A DNA stretch of 53,104 bases from Prochlorococcus sp. AG-355-K03 (GCA_003278685.1 QCDS01000006.1:1-53104); one strand, 5' to 3'; positions 27,910 to 37,677 are shown, counted from the stretch's first letter. The notes: generated by a model from the letters alone, not told the origin. Numbers and translations are program-made.

Positions 27910-29033
27910 TATGATTCTTTACCGAATAATTTACTAAAAAGTCCACTACTGGAATTAATATTTTTATCTGTATATTGAGAAGCTAAACCCTCTAAAAGCT
28001 TTCGTTCTTCGTCAGTTATACGAGTTGGTAATTTTACCTTTACTAAAACTTCATGATTTCCTCTAGCAACCGGATTACCAAGTCTGGGTACCCCTTTATT
28101 CTCTAGTGAAAGAGTTGTATTTGGCTGCGTACCACTTGGAATTTTTAAATTGACATTTCCATCAACTGTAGTAATTTCAACAGTGTCACCTAAAATAGCC
28201 TGTAAATAACTCACATCTATTTCTGAGTAAATAGTCACACCATCTCTTTTAAGTTTTGAATCATTCTTAACCTTGATAAAAACATAAAGATCTCCAGGTG
28301 GACCACCTTTCAAGCCAACATTTCCCTCTCCGGAAACCCTTAATTTAGTACCAGTATCAACTCCAGCAGGAATATTAATTCTTAATTTTTTTCTGACTTG
28401 CTTTACTCCATTACCGCCGCAGCTTACACATGGATCTGCAATTATCTGACCTGCTCCATTACATGAAGGACATTCAGCTACTTGTGTGAAATTACCAAAA
28501 GGTGTTCTAGTTGCTCTTCTAACTTGACCACTGCCTCCACATGTTGAACAAGTTTTTGGTCCTGTTCCTGGTTTTGCACCTGTTCCCCTACAAACTTCAC
28601 ATGTTTCAAGATGAGGAATTTTAATTTCTCTTTGTTGGCCAAATATTGCATCTTTAAAATCAACATTGAGATCATACCTCAGATCATCGCCTTGTTGAGG
28701 GCCTCTTCTTTGAGTTCTTCCTCCCTGGGGATTTTGTCCCCCAAAGCCATTAAAAAAAGTTTCAAATAAATCTGCAAAGCCACCCATATCACCCATATCA
28801 GGCATTCCTGCCGCACCTCCAAGGCCAGCCTCACCAAACTGATCATATCTAGCTCTTGTTTCAGGATCAGCTAATGCTTCATAAGCCTTACCAATTTCTT
28901 TAAATTTATCTTCAGCACCAGGTTCTTTATTGACATCAGGATGATATTGTCTTGCTAATTTTCTATAAGCCCTTTTTAAGGTATCCGCATCAGCATCTCT
29001 TGAAACTCCAAGTATTTGGTAAAAATCAGCCAT
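27909..29033 (-). CDS. dnaJ: Chaperone DnaJ (type I Hsp40)
   Basis: 374 aa. J domain with HPD (31-33), a Gly/Phe-rich linker with [17 protein letters not shown], and four zinc-finger repeats ([32 protein letters not shown]). The C-terminal substrate-binding domains follow, with [11 protein letters not shown] and [18 protein letters not shown]. It stimulates DnaK ATPase and delivers unfolded proteins. grpE lies 29 bp upstream on the same strand, so the two cochaperones form an operon here; no dnaK is in this window. Confidence 0.97.
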   Translation of the reverse strand: MADFYQILGVSRDADADTLKRAYRKLARQYHPDVNKEPGAEDKFKEIGKAYEALADPETRARYDQFGEAGLGGAAGMPDMGDMGGFADLFETFFNGFGGQNPQGGRTQRRGPQQGDDLRYDLNVDFKDAIFGQQREIKIPHLETCEVCRGTGAKPGTGPKTCSTCGGSGQVRRATRTPFGNFTQVAECPSCNGAGQIIADPCVSCGGNGVKQVRKKLRINIPAGVDTGTKLRVSGEGNVGLKGGPPGDLYVFIKVKNDSKLKRDGVTIYSEIDVSYLQAILGDTVEITTVDGNVNLKIPSGTQPNTTLSLENKGVPRLGNPVARGNHEVLVKVKLPTRITDEERKLLEGLASQYTDKNINSSSGLFSKLFGKES

Positions 29034-29062
29034 TAGATAATGCTCAAATAAGAATTTGGAAT

Positions 29063-29782
29063 TTATACATCTTCAGAAGTATTTACCTCTGAATCGACAT
29101 CCCCTTCAACTGTATCCTTTTCTACTTCCTGTTGTGAATTTTGTTTACCAGGGCCCATAGAGACCTTAACCAATGCATGTCTCAAAACCTTACCTTCAAG
29201 ATGATAGCCTCGCTGCAATTCTTCAATAATAATATCCTCTTCAAACTCTTCACTAGGTTCTCTTAATACAGCTTCATGCAAGTTTGGATCAAATTGCTGA
29301 CCAACAACTCTCATAGGTGATACTCCCTGTTGTTTTAAAACTTCTACCAATTGTTTATACAATCCTTGATAACTTCTATGAAGAGCTTGAGCTTCTTCAC
29401 TTTCTGGTTTAAGTTGTTGTCTTGCTCTCTCAAAATTATCAACAATAGGAAGTATTGCAGTTAAAGTCTTTGAAACGAGTTGAATTTTTAAATCGTCCTG
29501 ATCCCTAGACTGCCTTTTTCTGAAATTATCAAAGTCTGCTGAAATCCTTACATATTGATTTTTTAATGTTTCATGCTCTTTTTCTAATTGTTCTAATCTT
29601 GCATCATTATTAGATATAGTATTTTTTAATTCCTCAGTATTTATTTCTTCTGATTTTTGAGAAGATAATTCATCATTTTGGGTAGTTGAATTTTGAGAAG
29701 ATGATATATCTTCAGGAGCATTTTCCTGATTAGACAATTCATCTTCTTTATTATCAATATTGTCTGATTGATTTTCAATCAT
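29063..29782 (-). CDS. grpE: GrpE nucleotide exchange factor
   Basis: Releases ADP from DnaK. From ATG 29782 the protein is 239 aa: an acidic, low-complexity N-terminal region rich in Asn, Glu and Ser, a long coiled coil (about 55-120, [28 protein letters not shown] in parts), and a beta domain with [20 protein letters not shown] and [17 protein letters not shown]. The frame remains open to 29833, but the additional 17 residues ([15 protein letters not shown]...) are hydrophobic and unlike GrpE, so the internal start MIENQSDN is preferred. No CIRCE element was seen upstream. Confidence 0.92.
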   Translation of the reverse strand: MIENQSDNIDNKEDELSNQENAPEDISSSQNSTTQNDELSSQKSEEINTEELKNTISNNDARLEQLEKEHETLKNQYVRISADFDNFRKRQSRDQDDLKIQLVSKTLTAILPIVDNFERARQQLKPESEEAQALHRSYQGLYKQLVEVLKQQGVSPMRVVGQQFDPNLHEAVLREPSEEFEEDIIIEELQRGYHLEGKVLRHALVKVSMGPGKQNSQQEVEKDTVEGDVDSEVNTSEDV

Positions 29783-29835
29783 TTTTCTAAATTTTAATAA
29801 AACTATTCTCCAATAAAGTGATGCACAAAACAAGT

Positions 29836-29849
29836 TGCGGAAGGCCGCA
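29836..29849 (-). terminator. GC-rich hairpin between msrB and grpE
   Basis: TGCGG-AAGG-CCGCA, a 5-bp stem of unusual GC content for this genome, 7 bp after the msrB stop. On the leftward strand it is followed by AACTTGTTTTG, so it may be a weak intrinsic terminator of msrB or an early structure in the grpE leader. Confidence 0.45.
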
Positions 29850-29856
29850 CAAATAT

Positions 29857-30351
29857 TCAGTCAGAAACAAACCTTAATGCTAACCCATTATTGCAGTATC
29901 TTTTACCAGTAGGAAGTGGCCCATCATTAAAGACATGTCCTTGATGACCTCCGCATCTAGAGCAATGATATTCGGTTCTAGGGACAATTAACTTGAAATC
30001 AACTTTTGTTTCTACTGAACCTTGAATTGAATCCCAAAAACTTGGCCATCCTGTACCACTATCGAACTTTTTGTCTGAGGAAAAAAGCGGCAAATCACAT
30101 CCTGCACAGTGAAAAATCCCTTTTCTTTTCTCATTATTAAGTTGGCTGCTGAAAGCTCTTTCTGTCCCTTCCTCCCTCAAAATATAATAAGATTCTGGAC
30201 TAAGCCTAGCTTTCCACTCATCTTTTGAAAAATTCCACTCTTCTTTAGAAGCTAGTGAAGATGCTAATACTTGCATAGGTTTAAAGATTATTTTTAAAAT
30301 TGACATAGTAGGAATTAGAATAAAAGTTCTTCTTGATAGAAATTGATTCAT
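29857..30351 (-). CDS. msrB: Peptide-methionine (R)-S-oxide reductase, probably exported
   Basis: Repairs methionine-R-sulfoxide in proteins. From ATG 30351 it is 164 aa; a GTG four codons upstream (30363) is possible. Residues 1-35 start [14 protein letters not shown], with a twin Arg followed by a hydrophobic segment, which suggests export, possibly by Tat. The catalytic domain has EEWKxxL-type start, two zinc CxxC pairs (CAGC and CSRC), the signature [29 protein letters not shown] and the catalytic cysteine in KRYCNNG. Homologues usually have RYCINS there, so the two following residues differ slightly. Confidence 0.94.
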   Translation of the reverse strand: MNQFLSRRTFILIPTMSILKIIFKPMQVLASSLASKEEWNFSKDEWKARLSPESYYILREEGTERAFSSQLNNEKRKGIFHCAGCDLPLFSSDKKFDSGTGWPSFWDSIQGSVETKVDFKLIVPRTEYHCSRCGGHQGHVFNDGPLPTGKRYCNNGLALRFVSD

Positions 30352-30371
30352 ATAATTAATCACAAAAAGTA

Positions 30372-31376
30372 ATGGATTTCATAAAGCTTAATTCTATTAA
30401 AAATATTCATAAATTAAGTATTGCTCCAATGATGGATTGTACTGATAGACATTTCAGAATGATAATGAGAAAAATAAGTTCTAAGGCTCTATTGTATACA
30501 GAAATGATTGTGGCCCAGAGTTTAGTTTATACGAATAAAAAAGAAAATTTTCTAGATTTTAATGGGGAAGAACATCCGATATCGATTCAGTTTGGTGGAG
30601 ACGAGCCAAAAATTCTTAAAGAGGCAGCCCAAATGGCACAGGATTGGGGTTATGACGAAATAAACTTTAATGTTGGATGTCCGAGTCCAAGGGTCTGTTC
30701 TGGAAATTTTGGTGCTTCACTTATGAAAGACCCTGAAAAAGTAGCAAAATGTATAGAGTCCTTAAAAAATAATTGCAACGTACCGGTTACCATCAAACAC
30801 AGAATTGGTGTAGACAATCATGATAGTTTCGATAACTTGGAAAATTTCGTAAGAATTATTGCAAATGCTGGTGCAGATAGATTTACAGTTCATGCAAGGA
30901 AAGCCATATTAAAAGGTCTAAATCCAAAACAAAACAGGACTATACCTCCACTAAATTATGATGTAGTAAAAAAATTGAAAAAATCAAATCCAGAATTATT
31001 AATTGAAATCAATGGAGGGTTAACAAATATCGATGAATCATTAAAAGCCTTAAATGATTTTGATGGGGTCATGATTGGACGGTCAATTTATAAACATCCC
31101 CTAAGATGGTCTGAAATTGATCAAAAAATTTATGGGATTAACAAAAAAACCAACTCTGCGTCAGGTATTATATTTTCATTAATTCCATATTTAGAAGCGC
31201 ATTTAAGCAATGGGGGGAAATCTTGGGATATTTGTAAACATCTGATAAATTTAGTTGAAGGTATACCACAAGCCAAGATTTGGAGAAATCAAATTTCAAA
31301 TAAATCTATTAAAAAAGAATTAAATATTGAATATCTATTTAAATTAACAAAAGCGCTTGAAGAGATGGGTTACTAA
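30372..31376 (+). CDS. dusA: tRNA-dihydrouridine synthase A
   Basis: FMN-dependent reduction of uridines in the D-loop of tRNA (U20/U20a in E. coli DusA). The 334-aa TIM-barrel protein has SIAPMMDCTDRHFR at the N-terminus, NFNVGCPSPRVCSGNFGASLM with catalytic C103 (about 98-117), VTIKHRIG and HARKAILKGLNPKQNR, then INGGLTN and GVMIGRSIYKHP for FMN phosphate binding. DusA type is indicated by the RIGVD and LNPKQNR segments. Its TAA interlocks with the TAG of the convergent RNA-binding protein gene (shared CTAA). Confidence 0.95.
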   Translation: MDFIKLNSIKNIHKLSIAPMMDCTDRHFRMIMRKISSKALLYTEMIVAQSLVYTNKKENFLDFNGEEHPISIQFGGDEPKILKEAAQMAQDWGYDEINFNVGCPSPRVCSGNFGASLMKDPEKVAKCIESLKNNCNVPVTIKHRIGVDNHDSFDNLENFVRIIANAGADRFTVHARKAILKGLNPKQNRTIPPLNYDVVKKLKKSNPELLIEINGGLTNIDESLKALNDFDGVMIGRSIYKHPLRWSEIDQKIYGINKKTNSASGIIFSLIPYLEAHLSNGGKSWDICKHLINLVEGIPQAKIWRNQISNKSIKKELNIEYLFKLTKALEEMGY

Positions 31377-31987
31377 TTTGTCTCGTTTGAAGCGTTACTC
31401 TCGTTAGACACTCCCCTTTTTCTCCTGCTCCTACCATTTTCATATTCAGAGTTTTCAGAAGAATTTCCATAACTTCTGTCTTCCCAACCTTCTGCACCAG
31501 AGGATTTATTAGCGTTAGAGCTGTTAGATCCAGAATTACCGCCTCCGTAACCACCGTAACCGCCGCTCTTATTGCCACCACCGTAACCGCCGCCACCGTA
31601 GCCGCCGCTATTATTGCCACCACCGTAACCGCCACCACCGTAGCCGCCGCTATTATTGCCACCGCCGTAACCGCCACCACCGTAGCCGCCGCTGTTATTG
31701 CCACCGCCGTAGCCGCCTCTTCCTCCTCTACGAGATCCACCAGAACCTCTTGGCTCTGCTTTATTAATTCTTAATGGTCTGCCCATGAGTTCTGTGCCTT
31801 GCAAACCATCAATAGCTGTTGACTCAATCGCTTCATCTGCCATTTCAATAAATGCGAATCCTCTTTTCCTTCCAGTATCTCTCTCCAAGGGAAGAGAACA
31901 ATTTAAAACCTCTCCAAAAGGGGCAAACAACTGTAAAACATCTTCACGCTCTGCGCGGAACGGCAAATTGCCAACAAAAATACTCAC
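31373..31987 (-). CDS. RNA-binding protein, RRM plus glycine-rich tail
   Basis: 204 aa. One RRM (about 1-80) with RNP2 IFVGNLPF and RNP1 KRGFAFIEM, followed by a Gly/Tyr/Asn-rich region (about 85-155). The tail consists of near-identical 14-residue units of the form GGYGGGNNSGGYGG, which are also repeated at DNA level (42-bp units at about 31550-31700), then an acidic/basic tail. Cyanobacterial Rbp proteins of this design bind mRNA and are often cold-induced; some localise mRNAs to thylakoids. The start is GTG, giving the canonical MSIFVGNLPF. Confidence 0.93.
   Translation of the reverse strand: MSIFVGNLPFRAEREDVLQLFAPFGEVLNCSLPLERDTGRKRGFAFIEMADEAIESTAIDGLQGTELMGRPLRINKAEPRGSGGSRRGGRGGYGGGNNSGGYGGGGYGGGNNSGGYGGGGYGGGNNSGGYGGGGYGGGNKSGGYGGYGGGNSGSNSSNANKSSGAEGWEDRSYGNSSENSEYENGRSRRKRGVSNESNASNETN
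31550..31700 (-). repeat. 42-bp in-frame tandem repeats in the RNA-binding protein gene
   Basis: About three and a half copies of a 42-bp unit encoding the Gly-Tyr-Asn tail. The copies differ by a few synonymous changes, so they are less recent than the ftsY repeats. Length variation between strains would be expected. Confidence 0.75.
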
Positions 31988-32014
31988 TTTAAACTCAACA
32001 AAAAATTTACCTTA

Positions 32015-32036
32015 TAAAAAAACTACAAAAAGTAGT
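32015..32036 (-). terminator. Intrinsic terminator after argH
   Basis: On the leftward strand, the stem ACTAC / GTAGT with a TTTTT loop (32022-32036) is followed directly by seven T (32015-32021). It lies about 65 bp after the argH stop and 28 bp upstream of the RNA-binding protein start, so it could also act as an attenuator of the latter. Confidence 0.6.
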
Positions 32037-32100
32037 CCCATAACGTTGCCTTTCTATTCTACTTCAAAGCATACCCTTGTTGGAGATAAATAATTGATAT

Positions 32101-33480
32101 TCAAAGCAACAATTTTTTTTGCCAATTATTAACCTCTTTTTCTACCTGAACAAAACCTGTACCACCCTCACTATTTCTTGATTTAACGACATTCACAGGT
32201 TTAAGGTCCACAAAAACATCCTCATCAAATTCGGGATGAAAATTTTTAAACTCATCTATTTTGAGATTTTTAAATAACACTTTTCTCTCCAGACAATATT
32301 TAACTATTTGACCAACAACTTGATAGGCAGTCCTAAAAGGAACATTTTTACCAACTAAATAATCTGCTAAATCAGTAGCATTAGAAAAGTCGTTTTCTAC
32401 AGCATCAGATAGATTTTTTTTATTAAATTCAATGCCCTCATTAATTAAAATGGTCATTGCTTTAATACAAGAAGAAATTGTTTCTGCTGTATCAAATATT
32501 GGCTCTTTGTCCTCTTGAAAATCCTTATTGTATGAAAGTGGTACCCCTTTGACCATGGTTAACAATGCCTGGAGATGTCCATACACTCTTCCTGTCTTAC
32601 CTCTTATCAATTCTGGAACATCAGGATTTTTTTTCTGCGGCATTAAGCTACTTCCAGTAGCACATTTATCTGTTAATTTTGCAAAAGAGAATTCATCAGT
32701 TACCCATAAAATTATTTCCTCTGAAATTTTACTTAAATGAGTCATCAACAAAGCTGAGGCAGAAACAAACTCTATACAAAAATCTCTATCACTAACAGCA
32801 TCAATACTATTTTTATAAATCTTTTTAAAACCCAATTCTGCAGCTGTAAAGTTCCTATCTATTTTTATTTTTGTTCCAGCTATCGCTGCAGCTCCTAACG
32901 GAGAAATATTAACTCTTGAGCGTACTTCTTTATACCTTTCGCGGTCTCTTTGAAGCATCTCTACATAAGCCAATAAATGATGAGCCAAAGATAAAGGTTG
33001 AGCTCTTTGCATGTGGGTATATCCCGGAATTAACGTATAAATATTGGATTTAGCAAGATTTAAGAAGGATTTTTGTAAATCAATTATTAAAATTTCAATA
33101 TTATCAATCTCTTTTCTCAGCCACAATCTTATATCTGTACCAACTTGATCATTTCTGCTTCTACCTGTATGTAATTTTTTTCCGGTTTCACCAATTAAAC
33201 TTATAAGCTTTTCTTCAATACAATAATGAATATCTTCAGAAGGTGGGCCAGGACAAAATTTACCCTCCAAATACTCAACTTTTATTGATTCTAATCCATT
33301 AATAATTTGCAAAGCTTCAGAAGAAGATAAAACTTTAGTTTTGCCAAGCATTTTCGCATGAGCAATCGAACAATCTAAATCTTCTAAAATAAGCTTTCTA
33401 TCAAAACCAATTGAGGCATTAAACTTTTCAATAAAAGGGTCAAGTGCATTATCAAATCTTTTACTCCAAACTTTTGCCAT
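32101..33480 (-). CDS. argH: Argininosuccinate lyase
   Basis: Final step of arginine synthesis: cleaves argininosuccinate to arginine and fumarate. The 459-aa protein shows [20 protein letters not shown] at the N-terminus, [33 protein letters not shown] with the catalytic His, and the fumarase/lyase signature [20 protein letters not shown] (about 279-298) with catalytic Ser on the mobile loop. Length and start (ATG) are standard. Single gene flanked by a PP2C phosphatase gene upstream (62-bp gap) and a terminator downstream. Confidence 0.96.
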   Translation of the reverse strand: MAKVWSKRFDNALDPFIEKFNASIGFDRKLILEDLDCSIAHAKMLGKTKVLSSSEALQIINGLESIKVEYLEGKFCPGPPSEDIHYCIEEKLISLIGETGKKLHTGRSRNDQVGTDIRLWLRKEIDNIEILIIDLQKSFLNLAKSNIYTLIPGYTHMQRAQPLSLAHHLLAYVEMLQRDRERYKEVRSRVNISPLGAAAIAGTKIKIDRNFTAAELGFKKIYKNSIDAVSDRDFCIEFVSASALLMTHLSKISEEIILWVTDEFSFAKLTDKCATGSSLMPQKKNPDVPELIRGKTGRVYGHLQALLTMVKGVPLSYNKDFQEDKEPIFDTAETISSCIKAMTILINEGIEFNKKNLSDAVENDFSNATDLADYLVGKNVPFRTAYQVVGQIVKYCLERKVLFKNLKIDEFKNFHPEFDEDVFVDLKPVNVVKSRNSEGGTGFVQVEKEVNNWQKKLLL

Positions 33481-33542
33481 ATCAATTGGTAACTTTAAGT
33501 ATCTCTAATAAAGCATTTTTTTATATAAGTGACAAAAAATAT

Positions 33543-34886
33543 CTATGTCAATTGAAAAATAACCATCGAGGCATCATCTTCAAGATGTCTATTTTGCCCT
33601 GTAAAATCATCTAACTTTTTAAATATTTTATTTAATATTTCTTGAGATGTATAAGAATGCTTGCATAATTTTGTAAGAATTTTAATTAATCTTTCCTCAT
33701 CAAATCTTTGCCCTAAAGAATTAGAAGTATCAATTACTCCATCTGTGTAATAAAGAACTAAATCATTTTGATTAAGCTTGATTTCGCCACAATGATATTC
33801 AGCATCTTTTTGTATTCCAAGTACAAATCCTTTTGCATCTAATTTAATAATTTTCTGATCTGAACTTTTCCAAAGCAGGGGAGGATTATGTGCTGCATTA
33901 GCGAATCTCAATTTTCTAGTTCTTGGGTCATAATCTGAGTAAAATAAAGTGACAAATCTATGCGATTGATCTAAATCATTTATTGCTAGTTGATTCAAAT
34001 CATGCAAAATTCTGTCTGGAGGCAGACCTGTAAGAACCTCTGCACGAAGCATTCCTCTTAACATAGTCATTAAAAGACCAGCTGGAATCCCTTTACCCAT
34101 GACATCACCTATTACAAAGGCCCATCTTGATTTTTCTTTTCTTTTTTCAGAGATGTTAGTCTTTAAGCACATAAAATCGTAGTAATCCCCACCGAGCTGA
34201 AGAGCTGGCCTACAATGTGCAGCTAGGTCTATACCATGGATAATTGGACAATATTCCGGGAGTAATTGTGATTGAATTTCAGCACCAGTAGAAATTTCTC
34301 TATCAACATTTTCATGCTTTTTTTTGGTTTTTATTAAATAGTAATTTTCTAATCCAACAGCTAGACAATTTTCTATAAAGTTAAAATTAGTATCTTCAGA
34401 AATCGACTTTCCAGAAATATCTTTGCTAAAAATATAGATAAATCCTCTACATTTACCTCTAGATATTATTTTTTTTGAATCAATTTTATATTCTTTAAAT
34501 TTATTTTTTAAAGCTTTTTCAAAAGTTAAAATTTCTTTTATTTTAAAATTTTTTGAAAAATGAAATTGATCCAAAAAACCAGTAATTTCTTCTTGAATTA
34601 TTAAATATGGATCATTAGCAGAAATTTTTATATTTTCATTCCATATCTCACCCTCGTAATTTAGAGGAATAATTAAAATTATATTCTCAGAAAAAATATG
34701 TTTAAAAATTAAGCATACATAATCCAGCAATCTATTTATATTGGAAAATGACTTTAAATAATATGCTAAAGAAGATGCAATTTCAGCAAATTTATATTTA
34801 TTTTTTAAGGTTATTTTAGATTCATTTTCTAAAAAATTTTTTATAAATTTATTCAAAAATATTTTTTCTTTTTGATTATTTGTCAA
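33543..34886 (-). CDS. PP2C/SpoIIE-type serine phosphatase with N-terminal GAF-like region
   Basis: 447 aa. The C-terminal half (about 200-447) is a RsbU/SpoIIE phosphatase: AAHCRPALQLGGDYYDF, GDVMGKGIPAGLLMTMLRGMLR, RFVTLFYSDYD, RFANAAHNPPLL, LVLYYTDGVIDTSN and DDASMVIF, with the metal-binding Asp residues kept. The N-terminal half is Lys/Asn-rich and looks like a degenerate GAF domain. Such proteins reverse phosphorylation of anti-sigma antagonists in partner-switching systems; no kinase or STAS partner is next to it. The start is TTG at 34886 because no ATG lies close. Confidence 0.88.
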   Translation of the reverse strand: MTNNQKEKIFLNKFIKNFLENESKITLKNKYKFAEIASSLAYYLKSFSNINRLLDYVCLIFKHIFSENIILIIPLNYEGEIWNENIKISANDPYLIIQEEITGFLDQFHFSKNFKIKEILTFEKALKNKFKEYKIDSKKIISRGKCRGFIYIFSKDISGKSISEDTNFNFIENCLAVGLENYYLIKTKKKHENVDREISTGAEIQSQLLPEYCPIIHGIDLAAHCRPALQLGGDYYDFMCLKTNISEKRKEKSRWAFVIGDVMGKGIPAGLLMTMLRGMLRAEVLTGLPPDRILHDLNQLAINDLDQSHRFVTLFYSDYDPRTRKLRFANAAHNPPLLWKSSDQKIIKLDAKGFVLGIQKDAEYHCGEIKLNQNDLVLYYTDGVIDTSNSLGQRFDEERLIKILTKLCKHSYTSQEILNKIFKKLDDFTGQNRHLEDDASMVIFQLT

Positions 34887-34953
34887 AACAAATCTAATAG
34901 ATAAATATGTTTTAACATTAAATTTTAATTTTTAAAAAAAATTAATTAAATAT

Positions 34954-36255
34954 TTATTTATCTGCAAGCATAGCCTCTACAAATTCATAACTATTAAATG
35001 GTCTTAAATCTTTTATACCTTCTCCAGCTCCAATAAACCTTATAGGTAAATTTACTTCTTCAGAAACAGCTAAAGATACTCCTCCTCTGGAAGTACCATC
35101 TAATTTAGTAATAATTGCTCCACTTAGATCTGCTGATTTAGCAAAACTTTTTGCTTGCTTTAAGCCATTTTGACCCTGACTTGCATCTAAAACTAATAAT
35201 GATTCAACAAGTGCATCTGGAACCTTTTTATCAATAATTTTTTTGATTTTTGCTAATTCATCCATCAAATTATTTTTTGTTTGCAATCTACCCGCTGTAT
35301 CAACAAGTAATAAATCAACATTTCTTTTTTTTGCAGAATTAATTGCATCAAAAACTACAGCAGCTGGATCAGCATTTTTTGATTGATTAGATATAACATC
35401 AACATTACTTCTATCTCCCCACACTTTAAGTTGTTCTACTGCAGCCGCTCTAAAAGTATCTGCAGCAGCTATCAAAGTTTTATAATTACTTTTTGATGAT
35501 AAATATGCTAGTTTTCCTAATGTGGTAGTTTTACCAACACCATTAACTCCAACTAGTAACCAAACATTTAACTTACCCTTTTGGGGAACTAAAAGATCAG
35601 TGCCCGAATTTTTTATTGGTTTATCTATAATTAATTTTAATTCCTTCTTCAAGAATTTTATTCCTGCTTCTCCACCCACGACTTCTTCGTTTAATTTTGT
35701 TCTAAGAGAATTTATAACTTTATCGGTTGAAGAAATCCCTACATCAGCTCTTATTAATAAAGTTTCTAAATCATCAAGAGATTCAGGAGTAAGAGGATCA
35801 TCTCCCAATTTATCCAATAATTCAGTAACGAATCCTTTTCGGGTTTCTTCTAATCCTCTCCGTAATTTAGTTAACCAATCAATTTCATCAATCGATATTT
35901 GATTTATTTTTTTTCCTTGAGCAGCCAATACCATTGCAGACCAAGTAAAATTATCATCAAATTCTCCTAATTCAGCTTCAGCAATAATCTTAGAGTGTCC
36001 AGGAATGTTAATGGATTCTTGCTTTTGCTCTTCCTGTTTCTGTAATTCTTGCTTTTGCTCTTCCTGTTTCTGTAATTCTTGCTTTTGCTCTTCCTGTTTC
36101 TGTAATTCTTGCTTTTGCTCTTCCTGTTTCTGTAATTCTTGCTTTTGCTCTTCCTGTTTCTGTAATTCTTGCTTTTGCTCTTCCTGTCGTTTTTTTAAAA
36201 GAGCATAAGCTTGCGCAGCCCATTCACGAGAATTATCAGAATCAGTATTAGTCAT
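34954..36255 (-). CDS. ftsY: Signal recognition particle receptor FtsY
   Basis: GTPase that docks SRP-ribosome complexes at the membrane. The 433-aa protein has an N domain and G domain with the P-loop GVNGVGKTTTLGKL, the conserved DTFRAAAVEQLKVW, DTAGRLQ, ITKLDGTSRGG and FIGAGEGIKDLRPF. The N-terminal A region (about 18-80) consists mainly of 10-residue repeats KQEEQKQELQ, encoded by exact 30-bp DNA repeats. The A region is known to be variable and acidic in bacteria; here it is Gln/Glu/Lys repeats that should form a long helix. It lies 66 bp downstream of nusB. Confidence 0.95.
   Translation of the reverse strand: MTNTDSDNSREWAAQAYALLKKRQEEQKQELQKQEEQKQELQKQEEQKQELQKQEEQKQELQKQEEQKQELQKQEEQKQESINIPGHSKIIAEAELGEFDDNFTWSAMVLAAQGKKINQISIDEIDWLTKLRRGLEETRKGFVTELLDKLGDDPLTPESLDDLETLLIRADVGISSTDKVINSLRTKLNEEVVGGEAGIKFLKKELKLIIDKPIKNSGTDLLVPQKGKLNVWLLVGVNGVGKTTTLGKLAYLSSKSNYKTLIAAADTFRAAAVEQLKVWGDRSNVDVISNQSKNADPAAVVFDAINSAKKRNVDLLLVDTAGRLQTKNNLMDELAKIKKIIDKKVPDALVESLLVLDASQGQNGLKQAKSFAKSADLSGAIITKLDGTSRGGVSLAVSEEVNLPIRFIGAGEGIKDLRPFNSYEFVEAMLADK
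36014..36187 (-). repeat. Perfect 30-bp tandem repeats inside ftsY
   Basis: Five identical 30-bp units (36031-36060, 36061-36090, 36091-36120, 36121-36150, 36151-36180) with partial copies on both sides (36014-36030, 36181-36187). They encode ten residues each (QEEQKQELQK in register) and keep the frame. Exact identity, including third positions, indicates recent expansion by slippage or unequal recombination. Confidence 0.95.
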
Positions 36256-36321
36256 TATTATCTATAGTTCGTAATTAAAAATTTCTAAATACTATTTATT
36301 TATATCAAATAATTATGACAA

Positions 36322-36939
36322 TTAAATTGTTTGTAATCTCCTTAAAACTCCATTAATAAATTTTCTGCCTTGCAAATCACTATATTTATTAGCCAGATTA
36401 ACAGCCTCATCACAAGCAACAGCGACAGGTGTATTCAAAAAATTGATATCCACGTAAGCAAGACGCAGAATATCCCTATCAATTCTTGGTAATCTTTTTA
36501 ATCTCCAACCATCCATTACCTGATCAATATCAGAATCAATAATTTTAATATTATTAACTATATTACAAATCCTTTGATTGACATCTTCTCTAATATCTAT
36601 TTGACCGCTAGAAACAATTAATTTTGGAAAGTCTAAAGTGACAGATAGTGTATTCATTACGGTTTCAATTTTTGTCAGAGATTTTTTTAAGTCATCTCGA
36701 ACATTTGAAAAAGAGGAATCAAGACCTTCTTGCAATTCACTATCTAATATTTTTTGTGAAGCATTCTCTAGATCTGACTCGCAATTATCTAATTCCTCTC
36801 TGCAATGATTTATTAAAGAATCCAGAGCAGATTCAATAATTTCTTCTATCTGAAATTTATTTAATTTAAAATCACCTTTATCTTTTATGAGGCCAAGAGA
36901 AATTAGAGATAATTCTCTAGAAAGGGATCTATTATGCAT
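36322..36939 (-). CDS. nusB: Transcription antitermination factor NusB
   Basis: An all-helical, 205-aa protein that, with S10/NusE, promotes antitermination of rRNA operons. The N-terminus MHNRSLSRELSLISLGLI corresponds to the RNA-binding helix of NusB. The C-terminal part has DGWRLKRLPRIDRDILRLAYVDI and TPVAVACDEAVNLANKYSD, then GRKFINGVLRRL, all characteristic. The frame extends one codon to TTG 36942, but ATG 36939 is preferred. The insertion of about 50 residues in the middle (acidic) is longer than in E. coli NusB (139 aa), as in other cyanobacteria. DUF502 gene lies 3 bp upstream. Confidence 0.93.
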   Translation of the reverse strand: MHNRSLSRELSLISLGLIKDKGDFKLNKFQIEEIIESALDSLINHCREELDNCESDLENASQKILDSELQEGLDSSFSNVRDDLKKSLTKIETVMNTLSVTLDFPKLIVSSGQIDIREDVNQRICNIVNNIKIIDSDIDQVMDGWRLKRLPRIDRDILRLAYVDINFLNTPVAVACDEAVNLANKYSDLQGRKFINGVLRRLQTI

Positions 36940-36942
36940 CAA

Positions 36943-37677
36943 TTAAGAAGAAGTATTCGTGGAAGCTCGTAATTGAGAAAACAATCTTGAAAATGTTGGA
37001 TTTGTGGTGTTATTTTTCTCATCTGGATTAACTATCCCAGCAGAAATTATTGTTCTAAAAGCATCTTCAACAGAAATATCCAAATCTTTAACAGAAGACT
37101 CAGGAACAAGTGTATACCAACCAGTAGTAGGATTTGGTGCTGTAGGAATGAAAACACTAAGTAACTTCTCTTCCAGTTCTGGCTGTAGAGAAGGCCCTAC
37201 GTCTCCAGTTACAAACCCCACACTATATAGTCCCTCACGAGGATATTCAACTAAAACAACTCTTCTAAATCTATTAGATTTATTACTTAAAAAAGTTTCT
37301 AGCAATTGTTTAAGAGTTTTATAAACCGCTCCAGCTACAGGAATTTTTGATAAGGTACCCTCTCCAAATTCTAATAGCCATCTTCCTACAAAATTTCTAG
37401 CCATCAAGCCTATAAGCAGAATAGCTAATAAAGGAACAGTTAAACCTAATGTGAGATTAATTAAATCCTGTAATAAAGGATTTAAATTAATAAAAGGATT
37501 TAATTGTTTTGGGACTGAAGTAACTAACGTTAAAACAAATTTACTAACTAATGATGACAGCCAGATAGTTGTTGCTAAGGGTATAACAACTAACAACCCG
37601 GCTATAAGATCATTTTTAAGATCTTGTTGAAGCCTAGATCCTAAATTCGAATCTTGATTTTGATTAGATTCAACCAA
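36943..37677 (-). CDS. DUF502 family membrane protein
   Basis: 244 aa with two or three membrane segments in the first half: DLIAGLLVVIPLATTIWLS (about 23-41) and LTLGLTVPLLAILLIGLMA (about 75-93). A soluble C-terminal domain has KIPVAGAVYKTLKQLLETF, RRVVLVEYPREGLYSVGFVTGD and FIPTAPNPTTGWYTLVPES, the DUF502 signature. Plant homologues (COV/LCV proteins) are membrane proteins with trafficking or patterning roles; the bacterial function is unknown. The start is TTG at 37677. It appears to be cotranscribed with nusB. Confidence 0.9.
   Translation of the reverse strand: MVESNQNQDSNLGSRLQQDLKNDLIAGLLVVIPLATTIWLSSLVSKFVLTLVTSVPKQLNPFINLNPLLQDLINLTLGLTVPLLAILLIGLMARNFVGRWLLEFGEGTLSKIPVAGAVYKTLKQLLETFLSNKSNRFRRVVLVEYPREGLYSVGFVTGDVGPSLQPELEEKLLSVFIPTAPNPTTGWYTLVPESSVKDLDISVEDAFRTIISAGIVNPDEKNNTTNPTFSRLFSQLRASTNTSS

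Noticed and set aside
29782..29833. N-terminal extension of GrpE and a CIRCE heat-shock element upstream
   Set aside because: The 17 extra residues are hydrophobic and unlike GrpE, and no TTAGCACTC-N9-GAGTGCTAA element is present.
31339..31740. Ala/Val-rich open frame of 133 codons
   Set aside because: Alternative frame of the Gly-rich repeats of the RNA-binding protein; the composition is an artefact of the repeats.
35522..35902. 126-codon frame opposite ftsY
   Set aside because: Antisense shadow of the conserved GTPase domain, rich in Ser/Phe/Pro as expected of reversed codons.
36031..36180. CRISPR-like array of 30-bp repeats
   Set aside because: Repeats are contiguous without spacers and keep an open reading frame in ftsY.
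36005..36208. Open frame encoding repeated CFCSSCFCNS, metallothionein-like
   Set aside because: It is the reverse-strand reading of the ftsY 30-bp repeats; the Cys pattern is a by-product of Gln/Glu/Lys codons.
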